Source: Nectonema munidae (taxonomy: Eukaryota > Nematomorpha > Nectonematoida > Nectonematidae). Taken from it: a stretch of DNA of 64,000 nucleotides. The DNA lies in the NCBI GenBank assembly GCA_030549495.1, contig JAUIRK010000893.1, forward strand, positions 1 through 64,000, given 5' to 3'. This document shows, piece by piece, positions 27,601-36,475 of this stretch. The position numbers and the translations under genes are program-made. How positions within the stretch are numbered: the stretch's first letter is position 1; every line of letters starts with the position of its first letter. The notes beneath the pieces were generated by a model that saw only the letters and a program-made list of their open reading frames with translations, searched no databases and was not told where the DNA came from.

Positions 27601-30072
27601 TCTTCGATATGTCTTTAGTGATTATTAGAAGTATAATGATTTTTACAACTTTGTTTCCCTATTTATATCATATCTAATTGAACATTTTTATAAAAAAAGT
27701 AGCTAATTTTTACACCATTGTATCCTTTTTACTATATATCAAATGAAATACAAAGCAAAATATGTTTTATATGTGACTTTTAATATATTAGTGCTCATCA
27801 ATGTACAATGTGTAGAAATGCAATCCACTCTCGATAAACAAAACATCTATATAAGGAAGTTTTTATTTTTTAACTTGTCCAATTCTTTAATAAACAATTT
27901 TAAAAGAAAAGATTTAACGCAGAAAAAGTAAATTTGCTACAAAAATATGAAAGACTTCCAAAAATGACTTTAAAAATGGCTCTGTTTCAATAAGTGTTCT
28001 TGAAAGAATCATTATAAATAAAGACTTACTTAGTCAAAATTCCACTTTGAATCAAAATTTATCACGAAAGAGAAATCGAAAAGGTAATTATTCCAATATT
28101 GATGAAGCTTTGTTAAAATCATTTTTACGCTCGAATAGCTTTCCTATATCAGTAGTGCCAATACTCCAAGAAAAAGCATAAATATTTTAAATATTTTAAG
28201 CCAACCAGAATTTATTGCTAGTGTGGTTCACAAGATGGAAAGAAAGAAACAAAATTTCATATAAAAAAGTTATTGGCTAAAGCAAATCATCAGATTTTGA
28301 TTCTAGAGAAGATTGTCCTTAAAAAAATTTTACTCGAATTATTCAAAAAATACAGACTTGAAAATATTTTAAATCCTGACGAAACGGCAATATTTTATTG
28401 GATGCTCTCTGAACATAGATTAAAAAATTTAAGGAACGATTAACAGTTTTATTCACTTGCAATATGCCTGACAGTGAAAACTACCTTCTCTAGTGATTGG
28501 AAAAAGCAAACGTCATTGATGTTTCAAAAACACAAAAGATTTTCCACTCGATTACGAAAGTAATAAAGCAGCTGGATGGCATTGGAAATTTTTACAAGAT
28601 ATTTTTTAAATTTGGCATAAATTTTAGAAAATAAAATAAAAGTATCTCGACTTCTTGACAATTTTACAGCGCATAAAAAAGTTTGTTTTGATAACATTGA
28701 GTTAGTTTATTTTCCTTCAAATACAACGATTGGATCAAGGTATAATTCAAAATTTCCAACTTTTTTAGAACAAACTTGATAAAGAAAGTTTTGAATAATT
28801 ATGAATGAAAAAAATGGCCACGCTCTATTTTACACGAAAGCAATTTTTATTCAGCATGCAATTTTTGTTTAAAGATTTTTGCATTTTGTAAAGGAAGCCA
28901 CTATTACAAACTTTTCATAAAGCTATTAAATCTTAAAACCTGAAAATAGCTCTTAAATTTTTACAAGATTAAGAATTTTGTTCTTATAACTACAAACCAA
29001 AATTTGATAAACTTATATGATCTGATCTCCGATCTACAGAATTTATAGAAATGACAGCGAGTCTACCGACAACGAAAGTGAAGATGAAAAACTAAAAATT
29101 ACCTTCAAAAGAAGAAATCCTAAACTGTCTTGATTCTGAAAATGATGTTACTTTTACTTATGAAAGTACATTTCAAATGAAGAAAGTATAAATTCTCTAA
29201 TTGTAAAAAACTGCAAACAATCTTCAAAAGTTTAATAAAAATTTCGCTAATTTTACATTTTTATATTTTTCATAAATTTAGTTTCTTTGGTTATAAAGGG
29301 CGTAGTCAGAACACGTGTGCCCCATTTATCGAGAGTCGACTGCGATATCCTACTTTGAGATTATCTCAATTTTAATCCTGACTTGTCCTGACAAGTTTAT
29401 TCATATCAAAAACTTTTTTTAGATATAGTTAGATGACATTTCATCACTTAATCACGCGACATTTCATCACCACGACTTTGAAATTTTAATGTGGTTAACT
29501 GTTCAATGATGAATTGGCTAAATGATGAAAAAGCGAACGATTAAGTGACGAGGTGTCGTGTGATTGAATGACAGAAGTCGTAATACGGTTTACTTTTTCG
29601 CATTCTGAACAATGAAACATCATACACCCATAACACATTATATTATTTTTTGTTTGTTGGTGGGAGGTGTTTTAGAAAAATGTTTGATTGCTAGCACGTT
29701 TTTATCATGATCTCTGTGTGTTTAAAACATGAATGCTGATAAACTCACTATTGATATAGATAAGAGTAGACCACCGGTTTATAATGAAGAAAACATTGCT
29801 CAAGCGTCAAATCAATCAAACTTGGTCTCATCCACGCGCTATATGGTGAAATGGGATTACGCATCTGACAAAGTGGATGAGTTGACGATTGCAGCCGGTA
29901 TGCACGACTTACACGCTATTTAGAATTCCTTTCGCATATCGTACTTTGCCCTTTTTTCTGTTTAGGTGAAATAATTGAAATTTTGGATAAAAGTCATGGT
30001 GCTTGGTGGACTGGTAGGAACAGTTGTGGGCGTATTGGTCTTTTGCCGTCAACGTATCTTGAAATAACCTGA
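4552..30072 (+). CDS. NOSTRIN: F-BAR and SH3 domain protein, NOSTRIN orthologue (14 exons seen, 5' exon missing)
   Basis: Exons: 4552-4637, 6333-6413, 7449-7511, 12542-12623, 16506-16568, 16629-16724, 17240-17464, 18692-18811, 22490-22598, 23533-23666, 26021-26122, 27284-27455, 29760-29897, 29966-30072. Every junction is AG/GT and in phase; they total 1578 nt, or 525 codons plus stop, close to human NOSTRIN (about 506). Order: F-BAR about 1-270, HR1-like helix about 275-320, linker, SH3 about 470-522. Family knowledge: F-BAR proteins bend membrane; NOSTRIN links dynamin, N-WASP and cargo in endocytosis, named for eNOS trafficking in vertebrates, while fly Nostrin works with Cip4 in epithelia. 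Seen: F-BAR residue patterns aligning along the whole protein (for example SDSVVKAERMRQDW and MMSERRRKNLERK). PACSIN or CIP4 are less likely because the segment after the F-BAR and the overall length fit NOSTRIN. The start codon was not found. The introns hold several transposon relics; no exon is broken. Confidence 0.8.
7667..8304 (-). other. Two adjacent antisense open frames, unrecognised
   Basis: On the minus strand, frames at 8107-8304 (65 codons) and 7667-7966 (99 codons) have mixed, non-repetitive composition with charged stretches such as GELIRQENKLWNTY and KDKDVILRNVKKFNDF. They sit in NOSTRIN intron 7512-12541. No good donor or acceptor joins them and no family is clear. They may be a relic of a nested gene or retrocopy, or chance open frames. 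Confidence 0.2.
10080..11740 (-). mobile_element. Decayed non-LTR retrotransposon (LINE), 3' part, RTE-like
   Basis: The minus strand encodes the C-terminal two-thirds of a LINE reverse transcriptase: MNGERM...W, FEHAMKVIERVFERRIRERV, AFIDLEKAFDSVPREVI, VGVHQDSVISPLLFNIVM and FLYADDLVI. This is followed at about 10906-10741 by a PHD-like Cys/His finger (CSIC, CNACDQWVHKRC, CGIC) and then the C-terminal helix-rich tail with CYGAECW and RLRWFGHLERM. At least two frame changes separate the RT frame from its upstream and downstream parts, and the endonuclease part is absent, so it is 5'-truncated and dead. It lies antisense in a NOSTRIN intron. Clade assignment (RTE or a close relative) is from memory of similar proteins. 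Confidence 0.8.
13200..15900 (+). mobile_element. Decayed LINE of jockey/CR1 type (endonuclease and RT remnants)
   Basis: An apurinic-type endonuclease remnant runs from 13235 (LQETWF, GGLGFYAH, FNVYRHPN, INIIAGD, then SLIDNIF and ISDHYPLLLSI near 13690-13800). A linker frame at 13860-14558 follows with SWVTDELLKLIKTRDKLHK. The reverse transcriptase is spread over several frames from 14590: FLNLTKAFDS, CGVTQGSVMGPLLFKIFI, then YTDDVTLL in place of YADDTxLL, and the thumb (FKLLGLFIDGNLRWKEH). Several stops and frame changes show it is dead. It lies sense in the NOSTRIN intron 12624-16505, ending about 600 bp before the next exon. Confidence 0.82.
16506..18811 (+). CDS. NOSTRIN: NOSTRIN exons 5-8: F-BAR core
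   Basis: Exons 16506-16568 (21 codons), 16629-16724 (32), 17240-17464 (75) and 18692-18811 (40) are all phase 0 to phase 0, so they form a modular run. The first two are split by a 60-nt intron, the shortest of the gene. They encode the long helices of the banana-shaped F-BAR dimer: ENSIDKAARFLVDARIEEVK, then HKEHEKNQSQLDNFQKLSDK, then a helix with RMRQDWDF and YLKQIEARRLEFMKD, then SCERLCQAINYIDERSDLK. The last matches the CHTQIHCAISKIDIEKDIQ segment of human NOSTRIN, which helps separate this gene from other F-BAR families. Confidence 0.82.
18330..18560 (+). repeat. Degenerate GAGTCGG-rich repeat
   Basis: The stretch repeats GAGTCGG/AGTCGGTGGAGT-like words (near 18345, 18378, 18542, 18571). 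The 12-mer AGTCGGTGGAGT recurs near 24212, suggesting a dispersed repeat or fragments of one element. It is intronic in NOSTRIN. Confidence 0.35.
21186..22110 (-). mobile_element. Relic of a DNA-transposon-type ORF (possibly EnSpm/CACTA-like)
   Basis: The minus strand encodes pieces of a protein family common in invertebrate and fish genomes and usually transposon-borne. They include LLDIINVLTAPKIDFAREQI, KPKLHFLLHYFRL, then after a frame change GPLVHFQSMRFAAKH (family pattern FGPLxxxWTMRFEAKHxxFK), and a C-terminal part with VTYILVCYQFTTKRFYP and SSTENLNLF. Stops and frame changes break it at several points. It sits antisense in NOSTRIN intron 18812-22489. Two low-complexity acidic frames just 3' of it (21017-20730 and 20318-19983, minus) could belong to the same relic. 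The superfamily name is a guess. Confidence 0.5.
22490..26122 (+). CDS. NOSTRIN: NOSTRIN exons 9-11: HR1-like coiled coil and linker
   Basis: Exon 22490-22598 encodes AEDFSLPMMSERRRKNLERK followed by more helix and ends in phase 1. It aligns with the human MDKERRKSLLKPKLLRLQRD segment, the HR1/REM-like coiled coil. Exon 23533-23666 finishes the Ser codon and continues with a hydrophilic helix containing LQKNEVVEKAFKSYQ. Exon 26021-26122 encodes SHFKLTKALAKVNRSPEPKD and is phase 0 on both sides. Acceptors are typical (TTTTTCAG, TTTCTAG, CTTTTCAG). Confidence 0.75.
24314..24367. repeat. Perfect 16-bp inverted repeat (hairpin)
   Basis: The arm GTTGCAAAAACACAAC at 24314-24329 is repeated as its exact reverse complement at 24352-24367 around a 22-nt loop. 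It lies in NOSTRIN intron 23667-26020. It could be a cruciform/foldback footprint or the core of a small foldback element. Confidence 0.6.
26388..26525. mobile_element. TTAA-flanked MITE (piggyBac-type), copy 1
   Basis: A 138-bp element flanked by TTAA on each side, with inverted ends TTAACCCATTTACGG and CCTTAAATGGGTTAA. The interior contains CCTATTTTGGAACATAAG and two direct ATCGTCTGC words. Two nearly identical copies occur at 32823 and 55734. TTAA duplication and CCC-starting ends are typical of piggyBac-mobilised elements. It has no coding capacity and lies in NOSTRIN intron 26123-27283. Confidence 0.85.
27284..30072 (+). CDS. NOSTRIN: NOSTRIN exons 12-14: proline-rich linker and C-terminal SH3 domain
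   Basis: Exon 27284-27455 encodes a Pro/Gln/Asn-rich linker and ends in phase 1. Exon 29760-29897 starts with two bases that complete an Asn codon, then carries the first half of the SH3 domain (VKWDY in place of the usual ALYDY, then DELTIAAG). After a 68-nt intron, exon 29966-30072 carries the rest: EIIEIL, the double Trp in GAWWTG, GRIGLLPSTYLE and a TGA stop at 30070-30072. The ligand-groove residues WW and P..Y are kept. SH3 domains of this family bind proline-rich partners such as dynamin and N-WASP. An ATG at 29729 with a stop just upstream could mimic a start, but splicing at 29760 gives the right phase. Confidence 0.78.
27930..29250 (+). mobile_element. pogo/Tigger-type DNA transposase relic
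   Basis: The plus strand shows ordered pieces of a pogo/Tigger (CENP-B-like) transposase: LLQKYERLPK, then NLSRKRNRKGNYSNIDEALL in the DNA-binding region, FPIS.VPILQEKA, then catalytic-domain pieces NPDETAIFYWM (first DDE/D Asp, about 28370), LDNFTAHKK (second, about 28655), ELVYFPSNTT and LDQGIIQNF (third, about 28730). Many stops and frame changes make it long dead. It is sense-oriented in NOSTRIN intron 27456-29759. I could not mark its terminal inverted repeats. Confidence 0.8.
29433..29582. repeat. Imperfect inverted-repeat element (MITE-like)
   Basis: The left side (about 29433-29478) carries TTTCATCACTTAATCACGCG and CATTTCATCACC. The right side (about 29532-29582), read in reverse, gives GTCATTCAATCACACGAC and CTCGTCACTTAATCG. 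The arms are related but diverged, and a TTAA-containing spacer lies between. This suggests a small palindromic element about 180 bp upstream of the SH3 exon. No clear target duplication was found. Confidence 0.4.
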
Positions 30073-30517
30073 AAGTCTAATCTTCTTTCTTAATCTTAAT
30101 CTGATCAACATTTTAGACTTGAAAGTGTCAATACTTGAAACCATGAGGAAAATTTAATGACAAATAGAATTTTTTTTTACCTAATCAACGATATAATGAT
30201 TTTTTAAATATAGTTTATACGTTTCAAAATTTATATCAAGTATACAAATATTTTTAAATACTAGTTTCCAAACTTATTCAAAATTTTTAAATTTTTTAGA
30301 GAAAATTTTTAGATTTTTTAAATTGCTGTTCTCTTTCATTCATTCAATTAATAAGAACTTTTATTGACGCAATTTCACAATCTAACCTAGAGTATTATTG
30401 ATCAAATAGACCAAATATAAATATTTAAACTGAGCCAAGCCATTCATTATGTATCCTAAGCAAGGATGTGACTAGAGCCAATAATTTTTTTGTCTCTGAC
30501 TGCATCACATTAGGGCC

Positions 30518-30658
30518 AATAAATTCATTTTTCTTAGATACGCTTCTGTTTTAGCTCCGAATATATTACATTTAAACTAAACTTTGACTTTGAGTATCCA
30601 TTAACCTAATATTAGCGTTTTTTAGATAAACTTCAGACTCCCTTGACATGAACAATAA
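30518..30658 (+). promoter_or_regulatory. Candidate polyadenylation signals of NOSTRIN
   Basis: AATAAA occurs at 30518-30523 and 30653-30658, about 445 and 580 bp after the stop codon. Which one is used, if either, cannot be told in AT-rich sequence. Confidence 0.25.
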
Positions 30659-31014
30659 AAACTCTGTCTTCAATACTTTTTAATTTAGAAAATAATTACT
30701 TTGTAAAAAAATTTCATCACACCAATTTGGATCTATAAATATTATCTGCCAATCCTTGTTAACATAATCATCATCCTCATTTTCATTAGCATTATGCCAA
30801 AATCGTTACCTTATATAATTCATTATAAAAAATATCAAAATGGTTTATGTATTTTAAGAAAAAGAATTTTAGTTTGCACACACTTTTTAGTGATAATATC
30901 TCGTATTCAAAATAGACAAAAATTCCATATATACAAAACTAGAAATAAAAAGTGGGCAAAAGTAAATAGATATGCTTATACAAGAGTTAGGTTTAATTGT
31001 ATTATATATTCTAG

Positions 31015-31225
31015 AATCTAGATAATCGTTTTTCAAACTTTTTTTACTGCGACCCATAGCAAGAACCACAGTTTGCATCGCGACCCATAATACTTAAGTG
31101 TAATAAGACAAACTCTGTTCACTACGTTCATTTATTCAGCATCTTTTTTGTCACGACCCATTTTATTTTTCACGCGACCCACTGAAGTGTCGGGACCCAC
31201 CGTTTGAAAAACGCTGTAATCTAGA
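31015..31225. mobile_element. hAT-type MITE with 8-bp target duplication
   Basis: A 195-bp element (31023-31217) is flanked by a perfect 8-bp duplication AATCTAGA (31015-31022 and 31218-31225). Its ends share CGTTTTTCAAAC on the left and its reverse complement on the right; the right end read inward is ACAGCGTTTTTCAAAC. The interior repeats GCGACCCA/GACCCA words. An 8-bp duplication plus CAGxG-type ends is the hAT signature. There is no coding capacity. The intact duplication suggests the insertion is not ancient. Confidence 0.85.
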
Positions 31226-32822
31226 TTATAAATTATCACCTACTCAAAATGAAATTTTATTTAAATTGTATTTTGTAATAGCATGAATTTTTTTTTTTAC
31301 TTTTTTATGGTTTTTTTTTTTTTTTAAGAAAATATTTTTATGGGGATTTTTTTATAATTTTAATATGGATATATGTTTGTTTTTATGTGTATATATCCCA
31401 TATATTTTTTAATAAAAAATTTAAAAATAAAATTAAAAAAAAAATACTGACGGTTCGTTACTATGTTTTAAGTTTAGGCTTTTGTCCCATTACTATTAGT
31501 TCTAACTTCAGGCGGATAAAGAGAAGCAGATGTAAAATTTGTTCCCGAATTTATCAAATTTGATATGATAAAAATTAAAGTTCTCATTAAATTTACAATA
31601 TATACGAAAGAGCATTTGAAATGATTAAAACTAGACAAGTAAAATTATGAATCAAATAAAGTATAATTTTTATAATAAAAATTTACAATAATCCAGAAAA
31701 ATCACTTCCATTAGTGAACACAGAATTTGAAGTGAAGACAGAATTTGGAATTTGGTGTCAGAATATTTAAAGTTAATGACTCGAGCTTCGCTCCAACCAT
31801 GTGAAATCTATTTTCAAAATTCGATGACAGTTTTAACTACATACTCAATCAAATATTTGTTCTTTACGATTTTTAAGTTTTACAATCTAAAATCAATTAA
31901 ATTTTTTATTTTTGTTATATGTATTACATATTAAAACGTTTAGATATGAATGAAATGGTACTATATTTCAATCAAGACATTTTAACCAAAAGTACATTTG
32001 AAAAATAATTTTTTTAACTATATCTCTTCAAGTTCAAATCGGCACTAAGCAAATTCAAATTTAATGAAAAAACAAATAACCTTATTTTAATGTCACCGAA
32101 TTGAATTATATCAAAAATTCAAAATGAACCGTTTTATTCATTTTTTTATTAAAGAGCAATACATTTTTCATCGTGGTATGTGAACAAAGTACCGTTATTA
32201 TGATGCAAAATGCTGAACTGTTTTATCAATTTTTTCCTCATTTTAGGTTTTCAGAGAAGAAATCTTTTCGCGTAACGAAAACAACTTCTACAAAACTTGA
32301 TTCTATGCAATTTTGAAAAAATCGTCTTTGTCTTTTAATTTCATTTATTACTAGTGTGTGTGCAAGGTCCACTAACACTCAATACCGAAATCCCATTATT
32401 TGCATCTAAGTTTATTTTTAGTAATAAATATTTTATATCTCTTGTTACTTCTATATTTAGTTTAATGATCTCAAAATAAAAATATGACACACAACAAAAT
32501 TTTTACTTTATGTTATTTAAAAACTGATTAACACAAAAAAAGAGCAAAAAATTATGTTTACTATATCAAATAAGTTATACTTATTCCAAAGTTTTTATTT
32601 TTTATCTATAAGTTTTTAAGTGTAGATGGCGTTAATACTAATTTATAAAATAATTTGTATTAACTTTAGTAAGGTTAGCTGTATTTTAATATTTTTTTAT
32701 TATGTTTTATCTAAGTTGGAATTAGTTATATAATAATATAATTTAGATTAAACTTTATTTAGATACATTATTTGATCATTTCTAGTTTTTTTGGAAATAT
32801 GTTCTTATATAAAATGGCAAAC
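31226..32822. other. AT-rich non-coding DNA
   Basis: Nothing coding is visible. There are T-rich runs near 31290-31330 and 31405-31442. A 13-mer TAGATGGCGTTAA shared with four other sites lies at 32623-32635. Confidence 0.5.
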
Positions 32823-32961
32823 TTAACCCATTTACGGCCAATATTCCTATTTTGGAACATAAGTAATTTCATCTTCGTCTGCTTTTTTCAATGACTTTGA
32901 ATATAAATCGTCTGCGTTTTTTTTAGATATCGTCTGCTTTGCTTGGTCTTAAATGGGTTAA
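32823..32961. mobile_element. TTAA-flanked MITE (piggyBac-type), copy 2
   Basis: Nearly identical to the copy at 26388, in the same orientation, with TTAA at both ends (32823-32826 and 32958-32961). The left end TTAACCCATTTACGGCCAA is better preserved than in copy 1. Confidence 0.88.
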
Positions 32962-35900
32962 AAGAGGTTATGATGGCAATAATTTTTGGTATGTTTGTGA
33001 TGAATATACAATAATATATTGGCTTTGAAGAATTGAGTGGCTATTTAAAACTGCTTATTTTTGTCATTTTGGTTGTAAATAGCATGTCGAGATAAATCAG
33101 TTAACGTTTTGTATATTAAATATTTATTTAATATAGAAATATCAAATATTTTTTATACTGACAATAATAATTTATCAAAATTATTTAGCTAAACTTTCGA
33201 AAAAGGTCTCAGGGGCACTAAAGCACCCTTAGACCCCTTTGTATCCGCCCTGGATTATAATCATAATCGCCGAAACATCTCTGATTTGCACGTATTTCAT
33301 TTAGTTGTTTCTTGTTATTTACTGTTTTTAACTTTAATTCTTTTGCAAAATATAAATGTGTTCTTTTTTAAAACATCTTCATTTCTGCCACGCCCTTCTG
33401 CTGAAGAAGTACAACAATTAATTTCAGAAACAGCAAACCAATGATTTAAAACGAAAGGACACCCTTTATCCAATAAATATCTTCCATACGAGACACGTAT
33501 TCGACATAGGCTGTGTGTCTTTGTGTATGATACGTATCACAATTAATAGCTTTTCTCTTTCCACACTAGGGCATTTGTACACTGAGACATGCATTACAAA
33601 TAGAGTTTGTCTTGAGATTTCTATACACACGATTAGCACCCCGTTTCTTGATTCTCGAGAAAATATACACGGAAAAATGAATGCCTTAATTTTTCTATTT
33701 TTATTCAATCGAAAATAAAGAAATTTTTATATGATTAAAACTTCTAAATTATGAGAATCCCTTGCAACTATTGCAAAATGATTGCGTGCCTTATATTTTT
33801 GAAAAATTATTTTCTAATAGATTGATTGGCTTTTCTTTTTATGTATCCACATTCGTATTTGTAGCTTTTACTCTATTATCTCGAGAAAAATCTCGAGTCT
33901 CACGGATTCTCAATCTGATTTCTCGAGAAAATTATTTTATCTAGAAATCAGAAACCCTAATCACAAACCATAGTGCTAGAATGAAAGTAAGTGACATAGC
34001 TCATTTCACTTCCCCTGATAAGTGTTCCTTTGTATGACTGAGATGGAAGCAATTGATGAATTTGAAGGTATTTATTTAATATTAAAAAAGAGCTCAACAA
34101 ATTAGTTTCCAATTCCTCGCAAAGCCAATTTGATGTGTGGAAGTAAAGCTTCGATTTTAACGCCTCCATAAATTTGACTGAACGCATCTAATGTCCTTTG
34201 GAAGTAGAAGAAGTAATTTTTTATTCTCCGATCTATGAGGAAATAACAGCGTTTTTAATTCATTATTTTCACTCCCTCTATTTTAGCAACTCACCTGTGA
34301 AGAAGTTTGTTTTCGAGAATTCTATCAAAATATAAGGATTGTATTTTTTAGATGCGAAAGAAAGCGTAAAATCGTACCATTGTTTGCAGCATCGTTGATG
34401 AATCCTAATTAAAATAATTTATTTTTAATTTCAATTAAGAAAAGTAGTTGTGCATAAAGTTTACTTCTATAAAAAGCTATGAGGTTTCCTAGAGTAAGAG
34501 AAACATATTTATAAAATTACATATATGCACAATTAGAGTAAAAACAACTAGATCACTTACTCCTTCTCTTCACTAGAAAAGGATTGAAAGAATATTAAGG
34601 CATGTTATTATTTATTTGGGAACACATTTTATCTTTGCATTAACTTAATTTAAAGATCTACAATAGCTAACGATACTAAGATGCCCTTTATTAAAGGTTC
34701 GTAAACTTGATAAAGGCTCTTTTGCTGCTGATTAATTTTCGGTAGAAAAATTGAAATAAGTGATATTTTTTTGTCTTTTTGGAAAGATGAATCATATCAA
34801 GCATACATAGAATTTTTGAAGCCAAAGTTATATTTGGAATGAAGATATTAATCAAAGTCAGTGAATTTGCTTGTAAAAAACTTTTTTTGATCAGAGATAA
34901 TTTCGATCAGAATCTGAAAAAATCTGATGCATCCACTGTGAATAGAGACATAAAAAAATCTCAAGATTTAACTAGTGGATTCTTTTTACAAAATTATTCT
35001 GTGGGCCGCATTGCATCGCTTGGCTGCCTGAATGATGCTGAGAATATGGGTAATACTATTAAATAAATTAAAGTAAAGTTTTACCATTTTTATCACCTAA
35101 AGTATTTACATCATATTATTGTTATAACATTGATAAATTTGATCTTGCAAGAGTATCTATAAATTTTACCTCTCAACAACAATACAACACCTTAAAATTA
35201 AAAAATATATATTATGATGATAGCTTTAACTAAAATGTGGAATGATTAATGAAAAATAGTTTCTAACGTTGTAGCAATCAATCAAAATAGATCATTTAAA
35301 ATATACAAATTTTTTTGCGATTTTTCAGGCCCATTTGAATGACTTTTCTTAAAAATTGAAGTTATTTCTGTCTCAAATTTTCCAAGTGCTCGTAATGCAA
35401 TCAAATAATCTAGTATTTAAATTCACATTAATTATGCATCATAATGTAAATTGTTGTTTTTTACAAATTAATTATCATTTTTTCTACCAGTGTAACTTTG
35501 CTATTTTGCATAGGTAATAATAAAATACGATGTTATAATTTTGGTTGAAATACAAGATTTTCCACAGTAAATTATAAGAAATGCGAATCAAAAATTGTCA
35601 CTTTTGAGAAAAACTAAGGTTAGTGAATGAAATTTTTAACTACATTTTATAGGGAGAAATAGAAACATGTGATTTGGCGTTAGTTAAATCTACTCTAAAT
35701 AGTTTATAAAATAATTCAGAAAAGAATGACAGAATTTTTCTTTCAGAACAAAATGACATTTGCTTTAGAAATTTATGATTTCATAAGACACTATTAAAAA
35801 GTTGTCTCTTTTTTATCACATTACTCTCATTTTAGAATCGGTATCATTTGAAAATGTTGTTTAATTAGAGATGGTTAAGTGGGTTTTAATCAAACCAACC

Positions 35901-36400
35901 CTCTCACTACTTTTGTGAGGTTAAATCTTTGTGAATTCTTTTTATCGGCTCATAAAATCTATGGAATATAACTATTTTATTTAATCTAAAACTCTCTAAA
36001 AGATTGTAATATTTTTTTTTCTCAAAACTATTCAATTAAGATGTTTCAAAATAACTATAGTAAACATAATATTTTTTTCAAATCAATTAAACAAATACAT
36101 GTTGAAGAAAAGTGTATCAACAAAAAATACTTCCAAATTTTTTTGTTCATGTTGAAAGTAGTTTGCACAACATGTAAAATCCACTCTTACGTAAAATGTT
36201 TATAGAATAACTTCAATGTCAAATGTTGATTTTTTTTATTTAATATTTTCTTAAATGGTTTTTTTTGGAAAAAACGTGGATTTTTCATCCAAAACACGGG
36301 TGATCTCTCGAGATCTGCAATTTTTTTTTGACAGGGTGTTTCATGAAAAGGAAGTAGAAACTTCCATATCTGCACTGATGAACTTTTTATGATAAGTCGA
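32962..36400. other. AT-rich non-coding DNA
   Basis: No recognisable gene. Three TCTCGAGA-type palindromes occur near 33653, 33879 and 33920. The frame at 34839-35066 (plus) has balanced composition but no recognisable motif and no supporting splice sites. Confidence 0.45.
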
Positions 36401-36475
36401 TGGCATCGCCGGGATTCGAACCCAAAGGCTTTGGATCCGTAGGCGACGCCTCTACCTATCAGCCCATTACTACCA
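36401..36475 (-). pseudogene. tRNA-Arg(ACG)-like pseudogene or tRNA-derived SINE head
   Basis: On the minus strand, 75 nt carry an A-box-like GGGCTGATAGGTAGAGGCG, an anticodon-loop-like CTACGGA (ACG, as in tRNA-Arg) and a perfect B box GGTTCGAATCC, ending CGATGCCA. The acceptor stem has mismatches (5' TGGTAGT against 3' GATGCCA) and the anticodon stem does not pair well. This argues for a decayed tRNA or SINE head rather than a working gene. Confidence 0.5.

Noticed and set aside
29729-29923. A separate small gene starting at the ATG at 29729
   Set aside because: The frame is half an SH3 domain; splicing at 29760 and 29897 joins it in phase with NOSTRIN exons.
33650-33930. Cluster of TCTCGAGA palindromes as a regulatory site
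   Set aside because: Only three loosely spaced copies with no gene next to them; nothing supports a function.
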